From: an uncultured Prevotella sp.
GTDB lineage: Bacteria; Bacteroidota; Bacteroidia; Bacteroidales; Bacteroidaceae
Length of the DNA: 64,000 nt
Assembly: GCA_946614435.1 (NCBI GenBank)
Contig: CAMOGW010000003.1
Span: 1-64,000, forward strand
Reading direction: 5' to 3'
Shown here piece after piece: positions 52,159 to 62,100 of this stretch; the first letter of the stretch is position 1; each line of letters begins with the position of its first letter. Under the pieces are notes generated by a model, which did no database searches, was not told the DNA's origin, and saw nothing but the letters and a program-made list of their open reading frames with translations. The position numbers were made by a program, and so were the translations under genes.

Positions 52159-54339
52159 ATGGCAAAACAGCATAACGAGGAACTGCGCACTGCGTGGGAG
52201 TTCGTGGAGAATACGGGCCGGAGCATCTTCCTTACGGGAAAGGCAGGCACGGGTAAGACAACATTCTTGAAGACCGTGGTGGAGAGGAGCCGCAAGCGCT
52301 CTATCGTGGTGGCGCCTACGGGCGTGGCTGCCGTGAACGCGGGCGGCATGACCATCCATTCGTTCTTCCAGTTGTCGTTCTCCCCATACGTGCCGGGAGC
52401 CAAGGTGGAGAGCAAGTTCGACTTCGGGCGCGAGAAGCGACGCATCATCTCCTCGCTCGACCTGCTCATCATCGACGAAATATCAATGGTGCGCAGCGAT
52501 TTGCTCGATGCCATCGATGCCGTGTTGCGCCGTTTCCGCGACCACTATCAGCCCTTTGGCGGGGTGCAGCTGCTCATGATAGGCGACTTGGCACAGCTCA
52601 CACCCGTGGTCACGCCCGAGGACGAGAAGATGCTGGCACCCTATTACGACACCCCCTATTTCTTCGGCTCGAAGGCACTGGCCCAGATAGACTATGTCAC
52701 CATTCAGCTTGAGCAGGTCTATCGCCAACAGGATGCGACGTTCATCGACATTCTGAACCACATACGCGACGGCCATCCCACACAGGCGATGCTCGACCGG
52801 CTCAACCAGCGCGCACTGCCTCGTCAGGCAGCCCATCCTTCGGCGACCGAAGCCTATATCCGGCTTACCACTCACAACAACATAGCCGACCACTACAACG
52901 AGTCGGAGCTGCACCGGCTGCCCTCGCGCTCGTTCTTCTTCCGTGCCTCTATCGAAGGTGCCTTCCCCGACTATGCCTATCCCACGGCTGAGCTGCTGGA
53001 ACTGCGGTTGGGCACGCAGGTCATGTTCATCAAGAACGACCCCACGGGCGACCGCCGCTATTACAACGGGCGCATAGGCCGCGTGACCTATGTCGATGAC
53101 CACCATGTGCGAGTACACTGTGAGGGCGACGAAGATGCTATCGAGGTGGAGCCCTTAGAATGGGAGAACACGCGCTATACGCTCAATCCCGACACGCGCG
53201 AGATCGTGGCTGAGGTGCAGGGCCGTTTCCGCCAGCTGCCCCTCCGGCTGGCATGGGCCATCACCATTCATAAGAGTCAGGGCCTCACGTTCGACCATGC
53301 CATCATCGATGCCAATCAGAGCTTCGCCCCGGGGCAGGTCTATGTGGCGCTGAGCCGTTGCCGCTCGCTTGAAGGACTGGTGCTGGCCGCTCCGCTCAGT
53401 GCGCGTTCCATCATCAACGACGAGCGTGTTGACAACTATCTGTCGCATCAGGAAGAGGCTGCGCGCGAAAGCATCAGCCACCTGCCCACGCTCAAGGAAG
53501 AGTACTACCGCCATCTGCTGCTCGAGCTGTTCGACTTCCGCACGCTGCTCTATCAGCAGGAGTACATGGTGCGCCTCTTCTCCGAGTTCTTCTACAACAG
53601 CCATAACTCGCTCACGCAGCTGCACAAGCAGGCCCTTGATGCGTTGAAGACTCAGGTCATGGACGTGGCCGCAAAGTGGACCACCCACATCGGTCAACTC
53701 ACTACCGACCAGCTCCATGCTCCCGACTTCTTGGAGCGGGTGGGGCGCAGTGCCACCTATTTTGCCGACACGCTTGAGGCGCTCCTGGCTAAACCCTTGC
53801 AGCTCACCGCCGAGGTGAAGCCCACCAACAAGTTGGCTGCCAAGCGGCTCTCCACCGTGCTGCCCGACCTGCGGCAGGCATGGCTCTCGCGTCGCTACCT
53901 GCTCTCGCGTATGGCCGACGAGGGGTTCAGCATCACCACCTATCTGCGCGAGAAGCAGATGTCGCAGCTCGATGCGCTCGACGAGGGTGTGGTGAAGAAG
54001 TCGCGCAAGAGGGCCGAGCCGAAGCCCAAGGAGCCGAAGCCAAGGACCTGGGAGGTGTCGTGGGCGCTTTATCAGGAAGGCAACAGTCCGCAAGACATAG
54101 CCCACAGCCGAGGGCTCACCCTTGGCACGGTGTTCGGTCACTTGTCTCGTTTCGTTGCCTCGGGGCAGCTGTCGCTCGACGTGCTCGTGCCTCCAGCCCA
54201 TCAGCAAGCCATCCGTCGGGCGCTGCAGATGGTGAGTCAGGGCGAGAGTTCCAACGCAGTCAAGGCACTTTGTCCGCCTGATGTCACCTACGATGAGATT
54301 CGTCTGATGATGAACCTCGCTTCGCGTTCTGAGTCTTAG
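52159..54339 (+). CDS. Pif1/RecD-like helicase with C-terminal helix-turn-helix
   Basis: The ATG at 52159 (MAKQHNEELRTAWEFVE) is preferred over the track's start, which lies before the promoter box. The 726-aa protein has Walker A GKAGTGKTTF (about 27-36), APTGVAAVNAGGMTIHSFF, Walker B IIDEISMVRSDLLD and GDLAQLTPV, and the UvrD_C_2-like end ITIHKSQGLTFDHAIIDA with QVYVALSRCRSLEGL. After residue 440 there is a helical region (GRSATYFADTLEALL) and, after a Lys/Pro stretch, an HTH_40-type domain (SWALYQEGNSPQDIAHSRGLTLGTVFGHLSRFV). This is a common Bacteroidetes form, probably a 5'-3' DNA helicase in repair or replication. Confidence 0.88.
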   Translation: MAKQHNEELRTAWEFVENTGRSIFLTGKAGTGKTTFLKTVVERSRKRSIVVAPTGVAAVNAGGMTIHSFFQLSFSPYVPGAKVESKFDFGREKRRIISSLDLLIIDEISMVRSDLLDAIDAVLRRFRDHYQPFGGVQLLMIGDLAQLTPVVTPEDEKMLAPYYDTPYFFGSKALAQIDYVTIQLEQVYRQQDATFIDILNHIRDGHPTQAMLDRLNQRALPRQAAHPSATEAYIRLTTHNNIADHYNESELHRLPSRSFFFRASIEGAFPDYAYPTAELLELRLGTQVMFIKNDPTGDRRYYNGRIGRVTYVDDHHVRVHCEGDEDAIEVEPLEWENTRYTLNPDTREIVAEVQGRFRQLPLRLAWAITIHKSQGLTFDHAIIDANQSFAPGQVYVALSRCRSLEGLVLAAPLSARSIINDERVDNYLSHQEEAARESISHLPTLKEEYYRHLLLELFDFRTLLYQQEYMVRLFSEFFYNSHNSLTQLHKQALDALKTQVMDVAAKWTTHIGQLTTDQLHAPDFLERVGRSATYFADTLEALLAKPLQLTAEVKPTNKLAAKRLSTVLPDLRQAWLSRRYLLSRMADEGFSITTYLREKQMSQLDALDEGVVKKSRKRAEPKPKEPKPRTWEVSWALYQEGNSPQDIAHSRGLTLGTVFGHLSRFVASGQLSLDVLVPPAHQQAIRRALQMVSQGESSNAVKALCPPDVTYDEIRLMMNLASRSES

Positions 54340-54354
54340 GCAGTACGATATCCT

Positions 54355-54574
54355 GTTTTAGGCAATTTCGTGTAGCGTTCTACCCAAAATCACAACATGA
54401 TATAAGTTAGATGGCATGGTGATATAGGATAAACCGTGTCATGATATAGAATAGACCGTGCTGTGATTTAGAATAGAACTCATTGTGCTTTAGAATAGAA
54501 CTCATTGTGCTTTAGAATAGAAGTCATCGTGCTTTAGGATAAACAGCATTGTGCTATAAGGTAGGCCATGTTGT
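54355..54574. repeat. 22-bp tandem array, ten units, locus 2
   Basis: Ten consecutive units of exactly 22 bp, for example gctttagaatagaactcattgt, gatatagaatagaccgtgctgt and gctttaggataaacagcattgt. The central units are nearly identical and the outer ones decay. There are no spacers. The array begins 16 bp after the helicase stop codon. Confidence 0.85.
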
Positions 54575-54612
54575 GGCTGAGGTTGTATTCTTCTTTACTC
54601 TACTATCCAATA

Positions 54613-54785
54613 AAGTTTTCAAAACATCTGCTCCATCTGCTCCTTTGCGTAACACATTGATTTTCATTTGTTTACGTGCGGAGCAGATAAAAATCATCTG
54701 CTCCCATCTGCTCCGCTTCCTAACTGTTTGCTTTTCAGGAAGTTAGCTAAAAGGGAGCAGATGGAGCAGATGTTTTGCAAACTTC
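54613..54785. repeat. Nested palindromic element, locus 2
   Basis: The outer arms agttttcaaaacatctgctc and the matching right arm ending atgttttgcaaactt enclose an inner pair (cggagcagat, then atctgctccg) and two spacer hairpins (cttcctaactg...caggaagttag). The spacers are homologous to those of the element at 21275-21709, but the central array is outside rather than inside. Confidence 0.8.
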
Positions 54786-54828
54786 TTTTGTTACTGTATG
54801 AGTTTATAGTGATGGTCCGAAGAGGCTT

Positions 54829-54993
54829 TTAATCCTCATCGTCCCAGTAACCACCGTCACGAGAGTCGGCAGTACCACCACCAAAGGTACCTTGTCGAGT
54901 GATACCATCGGCACCTTGAACAGAAGCGATGTCGAGCAGAGACTCTGTTTTGATTTCGACAATCTTCAAGTTTGGTTTGATATAATCTTTCAT
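54829..54993 (-). CDS. Small acidic protein ending in WDDED (not in ORF track)
   Basis: This 54-aa ORF begins MKDYIKPNLKIVEIKTESLL and ends DGGYWDDED. It has no signal peptide. It is a paralogue of the 52-aa protein at 18974-19132: both have MK, an aromatic residue, K-x-P, alternating Ile/Val, a Gly-rich middle and a terminal W-D-D-E-D. In both cases the gene lies directly downstream of a large sorting-domain protein, here after a 31-bp gap on the minus strand. The shared arrangement supports a real, functionally linked gene. Function is unknown; it could be a regulator, an export partner or a peptide precursor. Confidence 0.75.
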   Translation of the reverse strand: MKDYIKPNLKIVEIKTESLLDIASVQGADGITRQGTFGGGTADSRDGGYWDDED

Positions 54994-55024
54994 TGTTTCA
55001 AATTTTTTTTGTTCAACATGATGC

Positions 55025-58000
55025 TTATTTCACAGTGATACGCTTTCCACCCACGATATAGATGCCCTTCTGCAGTCCGTTCAGGTTGTCGGCATTCTTG
55101 CGTACCAATTGTCCATTCAGGTTGTAGATATTGCCTACGGGCATTGTCCTCTCTCTGTTAAGACCTTCGATGGCAGTCGTCTCTTCATCATCAACAAGGA
55201 ATACAAGCGAACGAGAAGCGCCACCAACGTCTGCAATCTGGATATAGGCACGATAGGGATTGATGGTTGCGCCATTAGCACCAACATCATAGATACCGTT
55301 ATTGCTCAACACATAGTTATTTTGTGCATTAGTGATTTTTGTGCTATTGTATGCTCCTATGAGTGAAGCCTCGTTCTTTGTCACTGTTGGGGTCTCTGTC
55401 GTTGCAGACACAGCGATGTCACTGAGACTGATCTCGCTCTTGTCGGATGCTGAGCGCATGAGGAACGGCTGGTTGGCAACGCTTTGGTCAGCTGACTTGA
55501 AACCAATGCTACCTGTTTCTGCGTTGAAACTGTTCAGCACTGCGATGTTGTCAACACCGCTCACTGCGAAGGGATAGACAGCAGTTGCCCAGCGGCCTGC
55601 GGTCAGCGTGCGGGTAATCTTAACTGAAGGATAGGTGCCAGGGGCGTAAGTGGGAACAGAGCCGTCGGCAAACTCGAGAGCATCGGTAGATTTCAACAAG
55701 ATATTACCCATTACGAGTTGGCGTTGAATATTATTGCCCATGTTTTCACGTACAAAATTAATTATATAGTCTGCATCAGCATTAACAGTGAAATAGCCTT
55801 CATAGTCAGCCCAAACGCTTGCATTCGAATTTCCATTTACAGCATCTCCCGAAACCGTAAACGTGCCACTGATATTCAGCTGATTTTCACCATTCGCATC
55901 TGTAATGTTGATAGAAGTCTCTGATGGTTCTGTCCAACCTGCATATTTAAACGTTAGTTTATATGTACGGTTAGCTTTTAGAGGTAGAGTATATCCTTCT
56001 ACCTTACCGTAGTTTGTACTTTTCTTTGTAAAAAGAGCTACATTGTTCTCTACTGCACCAAGACCTGGATTTGCGTTGTCTCCATCATTGTTCTTTCCAT
56101 TAATATGATTAAACACACGAGTAGAATACATTGAACCTTCGGCATTGCCACTTAGTTCAGGATCATACCAACCATAAGCTTTAGACTTATCAGTAGTGCC
56201 CAAAGTAGAGTAATCCCAATAAATAGCATTCACCTCACCAACGTTCGCAGTCCAAGAAGCTGCTCCTAAAGCAGCGTATGCAGAAATCTTTTCATCGGTT
56301 GTTACGGCAGCATTTGCGGTGTTAAGTGCGCTTACAGCTGCAACATTGTTATATGGTGCATATTCACCATCCTCAAAGCCGATTGTATGGTTTTCGCCTT
56401 CAAAAATAGCAGAGGCAAGTGCTGTTTCTGGTTGAACAAACTGCCAAACGTTGTGCTCTGATGCAACTACATTATGCGATATTTCGACAAATCCAGTTGG
56501 AGTGTTGTTTACAAATAGCTCACAATTAGTATTTTGTTTCAATTTTATCTTGTATCCGCCTTCAACTGGAGTCAAGACCCAATCGTTGTTATGAGAACCT
56601 TCAATTTTTGTTGCCCAGTTGCTGCCTACATCATTAAGATAATTGCCCGAACTGAATTTCATTTGATTATAACCGCCACTCCATTCTAATGTAAATGGTA
56701 GCCCTTGATCATAGACATAGGTAACACCACTTTCATTCTTGTTCAGCCACTTTGTTACGCCATCAACTGTTGTAGTCAGATAGAACCTCATGTCTATCGT
56801 GACAGTCTGCTTTGCGGAAGACTTGATATAAAGCATTCCTGCTGACAAAGCAATGCTCTTTTGCTCACCAGCGGCAAAGCTTACAGCCGTACCCGTAGTA
56901 CTTTCGCCAGCAATTTTTGTACCATCTTGCGTATAAGTGATTGTAGCGGCTGAAGTTGAAGTGATATAATATTTTCCTGCTGTTGGAATGAAAACTGTGT
57001 ACCATGTGTTGGCTTCCATGTCAGAGCCAATAGGCAGAGCATCTGCTGCTATTGCTTGTAATTGTAAACCTGTGCATTTCAAAGAGAAGTCATTGAAGAT
57101 TGTCCAGTCGTTTCCGATACCAGCATCTTTCTTTATTCCTAATTCTATAGAGTTGCTAGACGTAAGATTAATATTGGAAAGGGTGTTTGCATATTTCCCG
57201 TCTGTAAAGATTGCATATTCTGCGGCAGCCATATTATCAGGAACGTAATATTTGGAATCAATACATTGCCACACGCCTGTTCCAGGATTGACAGTATAGG
57301 AAGTTATGCTGTTAATCAATGCAAGATCGACAGTATTATCATCTGCATATAACTGAACATTTTTTGTGTCTGCTGTGGTACCTTTATCCCCAGGACGGTA
57401 GAATCCTTTTACGCCTAATTCAAATAATCCATATTGTATGAGATTTACAGTTTGTTTAATACTAATTGTTGTGTAATTATAACATTCAAGGAGATTGTTT
57501 GAAAAATTAACAGCCTTGTATCCAGAATTGTCTGAATACTCTGTTGTCCAACCTGTAGCTGTTTTATCTATTATTTTAGCATGATCGATTAAGCCATTCA
57601 AGTTAACAGGAGAGCTTGAGGATGCATTTTTGAGATAGCTCGCTAAAAAAGAAGTACGTGAAATAGAGTAGATATAAAAGCCAGGGTTAGATCCAGTTGG
57701 TTTGTTGCAGGCAAGGTCTTGATCCCCAGTGACAGATGTTCCGCCATCCCAAGGCCCCACATAGTTACCATCACCAAATGTACCAGCAGATAGTGAATAC
57801 TTTCCTTCGCTTACTGTAAAAGTGAAATCCGCATTCATACCTTTTCCATATGACATTGTTCCATCCCACCCATTATTTCCTGCATTCAGATAGTATCCAT
57901 CTGATAGACATTTTAGAGAATAGACGTTTGCAGTTCCTGTTGTTTCAAGAACCCATACTTGCTCAGGGGTTGTTACTGGGTTGGAAAGTGCTCTATAAGC

Positions 58001-58216
58001 TGCTGGTCTGGTTGTTGTAGAATGACTCATTGCATATGTGCCAGCACCTGCATCAACAAAAACGTAAAAATTGTTAGCAGGTGTTCCAATGGCTTCTAAT
58101 GTGGTCAATTTTGTCCACCCTGCATTAGTCAAATCACTGACTGTGTATGCCCATGCGCTACTGCCCCCACCAATTAATATGACAAAGGTAGCCATTAATA
58201 GTTTAAATTTTCTCAT
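55025..58216 (-). CDS. Large secreted protein with type IX-like C-terminal sorting segment
   Basis: This 1063-aa protein has a signal peptide (MRKFKLLMATFVILIGGGSSAWA). The N-terminal 200 residues (TNAGWTKLTTLEAIGTPANNFYVFVDAGAG) and the later LEWSGGYNQMKFSSGNYLNDVGSN segment have the look of RICIN/beta-trefoil-type or carbohydrate-binding modules, though the match is not firm. A galactose-binding-like beta sandwich (GYTLPLKANRTYKLTFKYAGWTEPSETS) lies near 745-830. The end GNIYNLNGQLVRKNADNLNGLQKGIYIVGGKRITV is the standard sorting form. A promoter (58365-58372) gives a leader of about 140 nt. The WDDED gene follows. A role in binding host or dietary glycan is inferred. Confidence 0.75.
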   Translation of the reverse strand: MRKFKLLMATFVILIGGGSSAWAYTVSDLTNAGWTKLTTLEAIGTPANNFYVFVDAGAGTYAMSHSTTTRPAAYRALSNPVTTPEQVWVLETTGTANVYSLKCLSDGYYLNAGNNGWDGTMSYGKGMNADFTFTVSEGKYSLSAGTFGDGNYVGPWDGGTSVTGDQDLACNKPTGSNPGFYIYSISRTSFLASYLKNASSSSPVNLNGLIDHAKIIDKTATGWTTEYSDNSGYKAVNFSNNLLECYNYTTISIKQTVNLIQYGLFELGVKGFYRPGDKGTTADTKNVQLYADDNTVDLALINSITSYTVNPGTGVWQCIDSKYYVPDNMAAAEYAIFTDGKYANTLSNINLTSSNSIELGIKKDAGIGNDWTIFNDFSLKCTGLQLQAIAADALPIGSDMEANTWYTVFIPTAGKYYITSTSAATITYTQDGTKIAGESTTGTAVSFAAGEQKSIALSAGMLYIKSSAKQTVTIDMRFYLTTTVDGVTKWLNKNESGVTYVYDQGLPFTLEWSGGYNQMKFSSGNYLNDVGSNWATKIEGSHNNDWVLTPVEGGYKIKLKQNTNCELFVNNTPTGFVEISHNVVASEHNVWQFVQPETALASAIFEGENHTIGFEDGEYAPYNNVAAVSALNTANAAVTTDEKISAYAALGAASWTANVGEVNAIYWDYSTLGTTDKSKAYGWYDPELSGNAEGSMYSTRVFNHINGKNNDGDNANPGLGAVENNVALFTKKSTNYGKVEGYTLPLKANRTYKLTFKYAGWTEPSETSINITDANGENQLNISGTFTVSGDAVNGNSNASVWADYEGYFTVNADADYIINFVRENMGNNIQRQLVMGNILLKSTDALEFADGSVPTYAPGTYPSVKITRTLTAGRWATAVYPFAVSGVDNIAVLNSFNAETGSIGFKSADQSVANQPFLMRSASDKSEISLSDIAVSATTETPTVTKNEASLIGAYNSTKITNAQNNYVLSNNGIYDVGANGATINPYRAYIQIADVGGASRSLVFLVDDEETTAIEGLNRERTMPVGNIYNLNGQLVRKNADNLNGLQKGIYIVGGKRITVK

Positions 58217-58364
58217 ACTTAAATAATGCTTAGTATTTTAATTGTTAATAATCTTTTCTTCAGCTCTTCTTAAAAGGAGTCTCCGCTGTCTGGCAGGGAG
58301 GGGAGAATGCTGTGAATCCTTGAGTTTATATATTATAAGGTGTGGACTTCGCAATTCTAATTTG

Positions 58365-58372
58365 CAAAGGTA
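58365..58372 (-). promoter_or_regulatory. -7 box (TACCTTTG) of the secreted protein/WDDED cassette
   Basis: Minus-strand TAnnTTTG about 150 bp before the ATG. The long leader shows a short ggagactcc hairpin-like stretch but nothing as structured as the 16238-16427 region. Confidence 0.55.
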
Positions 58373-58479
58373 GAAAATATGTGAACAATAAGTAGTGGAT
58401 TGTTGAAGGAAAAACAAATATTTATGTTAAGTTTTTTAAATTTAATAGAAGTTAACTAAAATTACGCGAAGCTTAATAG

Positions 58480-59106
58480 TTACACCTTCGGATCGGGAAT
58501 GGTCTTGAAAGCGTAGCCTTGCTCCTTGAGCCACTCAATGCTCTGGGGAAGGGCAGTGCGCAACTTGTCGATGGCCTTGAGCGAGTCGTGGAAGGTGATG
58601 ATGGAACCATTGCGGGCGTAGCGCTTCACATTGTTCACCACGTCCTCAGCCGTGAGCCACTTTGAGTAGTCGCGCGTGACGAGATCCCACATCACCATCT
58701 TGTAGCGCTCGCGAGTGAGCAGGGCGTACTGCACCGGACGAATCCATCCGTGGGGCGGACGGAACAGGTGGCTGTGGATGTAGGCATTGGCTTTCTCCAC
58801 GTTGTAGCTGTACTCATGTAGCGAGTGGCGGAAGCCGCTGATGTGGTTGTGGGTGTGGTTGCCCACCTGATGGCCTTCATCCACAATCTGCTGAAAGAGA
58901 TGGAGGTGCTTGCGCACGTTGTCGCCCACCATGAAGAAAGTGGCCTTGATGCCGTATTGGCGAAGGGTGTGAAGAATAAAAGGCGTGGACTCGGGAATGG
59001 GACCGTCGTCGAACGTCAGGTAAACTGCATGTTCGGCGCGGTCCATTCTCCAGTAAGCCTTAGGATAGATCCATCGTAGATAGATGGATGGTTGTTCAAT
59101 AATCAC
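58480..59106 (-). CDS. Polysaccharide deacetylase (NodB-type)
   Basis: The track's start (59238) lies inside the upstream gene. The family N-terminus (IIEQPSIYLRWIYPKAYWRMD) begins at the GTG at 59104-59106, 52 bp after the previous stop, so this start is chosen (208 aa). The NodB motifs are present: TFDDGP (first metal Asp), HQVGNHTHNH (metal His residues), RPPHG (catalytic) and a late ITFHDS. Members remove acetyl groups from peptidoglycan or surface glycans. No signal peptide is visible, which is usual for this short Bacteroidetes form. It is read in the same direction as the DUF2723 gene. Confidence 0.9.
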   Translation of the reverse strand: MIIEQPSIYLRWIYPKAYWRMDRAEHAVYLTFDDGPIPESTPFILHTLRQYGIKATFFMVGDNVRKHLHLFQQIVDEGHQVGNHTHNHISGFRHSLHEYSYNVEKANAYIHSHLFRPPHGWIRPVQYALLTRERYKMVMWDLVTRDYSKWLTAEDVVNNVKRYARNGSIITFHDSLKAIDKLRTALPQSIEWLKEQGYAFKTIPDPKV

Positions 59107-59158
59107 TGTTCCTGGTTCAGTATCAGTTAATTCATGAGAGCTTGACAATCCTCCGGGG

Positions 59159-62100
59159 TTAGAACTGTCCGCCACGGGCACTGTAGGCACCTGCCAGCTC
59201 GTTGAGCCGGTTGGTATAGCTGCTGCCCAGCTTCTCATCGATGTTGCTGGCCATGTCGGCCAGATGATTCATGATGTAGAGGTGGTACATGCAGTCGTTC
59301 TGGGCGGCTGAGAAGCGAGCAGGCGACAGCGAGCAGTAGTAGTTGACGTACTGCGTGGACTTCTCCCACATGAGCTCGAGGATCTCGCGGGCCTTGTCGT
59401 TCTGCCCGATGGCCACGTAGCTACGGATGATGTCGAGCGAGCCACCCTGATAGTCGTGCGGCACGTTGGCCTGTGGGAACTCCTGCTCAGCACGGGCCAG
59501 CACCTCGGCGGCCTTCTCGTTCTGACCTTCCTCAACGAGGTGGAGGGCCAGCTGGGCCATGAGGCGGCGGTGAGTGTAGCACATGCGCATCACGGTCTCG
59601 TCGAAGTAGATGCCAGGTGTGTTGGCACCACCGAACTTGAAGCGGTGCATCACGTTGTCGTAGGTCTTCTCAGTGTCGAAGTTTCTCATGCCCGGCACTA
59701 CACGTCCGTTCACGTTGGTCGTGAATGGCGTGATACGGTTGGCCAGTCCCTCCTGTACGAAGTTGTCGCCCAGGTTCATGTAGTTCTCCGAGCCTACGGT
59801 GGTGGCTACGTAGATGGGGCGCGTCCAGTTGGCATTGGCAATCATCTCGAGCATCATGAGGTCGCCCTTATAGAGCGCTCCCTTGCCCTTGAGCGAGATG
59901 ACCATGCGGTCGGGAATGGAGTCGCCCTGCATCATCATGCCGCTCTTGCGCACGGCCTCCTTGTCGATGGTCATATAGACGGTGTCGGTGGGGATGACGT
60001 GGAAGTCGCTATTCGTAGAGCGCACCCAGTAGCGCAGGATGTTCTTCAGCTCGAAGGGCTCGTCGCCGAACTGTGCGCGGGCCTGCTGCGGGTTCTCGGC
60101 ATAGAATGACAGCACCTCTTGCTTTAGGCGCGGGTCAATCTGAACATATTCATTAGTGCCGGCGCAGTATTCCAGTCGCTTCCACGTGATGGGCAGCGAG
60201 GGCGAGTCGTAAGCGGGCCGCACCATCTGGTCAATGTACCAGTCGGTCTGCAGGTAGCTGAGGTTGCAAACGCGGGCATCTGTGCGCACACCCTCGGTGT
60301 CCTGATTGTACCAGAGGGGGAAGGTGTCGTTGTCGCCGTTGGTGAAGATGATCGGGTTGCCCGTCTGCTGTAGCGACATGAGGTAGTTCTGTCCGAAGTC
60401 GCGGCAGGTGTAGCGGCCTGAGCGGTCGTGGTCGTCCCACGTCTGCGAAGCCATCTGCAGGGGAATTATAAGACATATAAGGCTTATAAGACTTATAAGG
60501 GCTATGGATTCTTTCTTTGTCACTCGGGACAGCCAGTCGCACAGTGCGGCCACGCCCATGCCGCACCAGATGGCGAAGGCATAGAACGAGCCTGCGTAGG
60601 CATAGTCGCGCTCACGGGGCTGCATGGGTGTCTGGTTCAGGTAGATGACAATGGCCAGACCTGTCATGAAGAACAGGAAGAAGACCACCCAGAACTGCTT
60701 CACGCCCTTCTGTCCACGGAAGACCGACTGCCACACGAGTCCCAGCAGGCCGAGCAGCAGGGGCAGACAGTAGAACACGTTGTGGCCCTTGTTGTTGGTC
60801 AGCTCGTCGGGCATCTTCGACTGATCGCCCAGTCGGAGATTGTCGATGAAGGAAATGCCCGTGAGCCAGTTGCCGTGCTCAGGTTCGCCATGTCCCTGAA
60901 TGTCGTTCTGGCGACCTGCGAAGTTCCACAGGAAGTAGCGCCAGTACATCCAGTTGCACTGATAGGAGAAGAAGAACATGAGGTTGTCCCACTGGCTGGG
61001 CACTTTCACCATGATGTTCTCGCCGCAGCGGTCGTAGGGCACTTCGGTGCCGCTGATGTTGCCGCCCATCCAGCTTTCATACTGTCCGGCATGCTGTGAG
61101 CTCCACATGCGGGGGAAGAGCATGTTCTGTGCATAGATGTACTCGTCCTTGGTGCGCACTACGAAGTAAGAGTCTTTCTCCTCCTCGGAGGCTTTCTCCC
61201 TGCGCTGCCATACGGGCTTGCCGGTGGTCATGCGGGGCTTGCAGTAGCCGCCCTCTTTGTCGAGAGCCACCTGCGAGGTGTAGGCCTGACCGTAGAACAG
61301 GGGGCGCTGACCGTACTGGTCGCGGCCCAGATAGTCGCCCAGGGTGAAGATGTCCTCGGGTGAGTTCTGGTCCATAGGCGGGTTGGCCGATGAACGTATC
61401 ACGATGACGGCGTATGTGCTGTAACCAATCATGAGCATCAGCATGCAGAGCAGCATGGTGTTCTTGAAACGGGCTGATACGAGCGGAGCCTTCTTATACG
61501 TGCGGTTGAGTACGAACCAGAGGAGGCCAAGTACGACAATGCCGATGGCGGCGGCTGTCCAGCCATAGCCATAGAACGGTATGCCCAGCATGCCGATGGC
61601 TAAGAGCGTGGCAATGTTCTGTCGCTTCCAGTTCTGAGGCACCTCGTTGTCGGGAGCCGACGGACGGCTGGTTTGGGTCTCATAGACGGCCCAGATCACC
61701 GCAGCTACGAGCAGTGCGATATAGATGTACTCACCGGTGTTGAACGGCATGCCCAGCGTGTTGACAAAGAACAGCTCGAACCATCCGCCCACGGTGATGA
61801 TGCCTGGCACTACGCCATAGAGCACCGCTGCAACCAAGACAAATGAAATGAGCAGGGCGATGCACGAGCCTTTCAGGTTGGCATTGGGGAACCGCTTGTA
61901 GTAATAGACCAGTACGATGGCCGGCAGGCATAGCAGGTTCAGCAGGTGGACACCGATGGAGAGGCCCGTCATATACATGATGAGCACCAGCCAGCGGTCG
62001 CTGTGAGGCTCGTCGGCATGGTCCTCCCACTTCAGGATGAGCCAGAACACGACGGCTGTGAAGGCCGAAGAATAGGCATAGACCTCGCCTTCGACGGCTG

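Larger units (their letters stand above)
54340..54828. other. Repeat-filled gap between convergent genes
   Basis: The whole 489 bp is occupied by a 22-bp tandem array followed by a nested palindromic element. No ORF or clear terminator other than the palindromes is present. Confidence 0.75.

Noticed and set aside
54355-54574. Possible CRISPR or DNA-uptake array
   Set aside because: Units are contiguous and degenerate with no spacers; there is no cas or uptake context.
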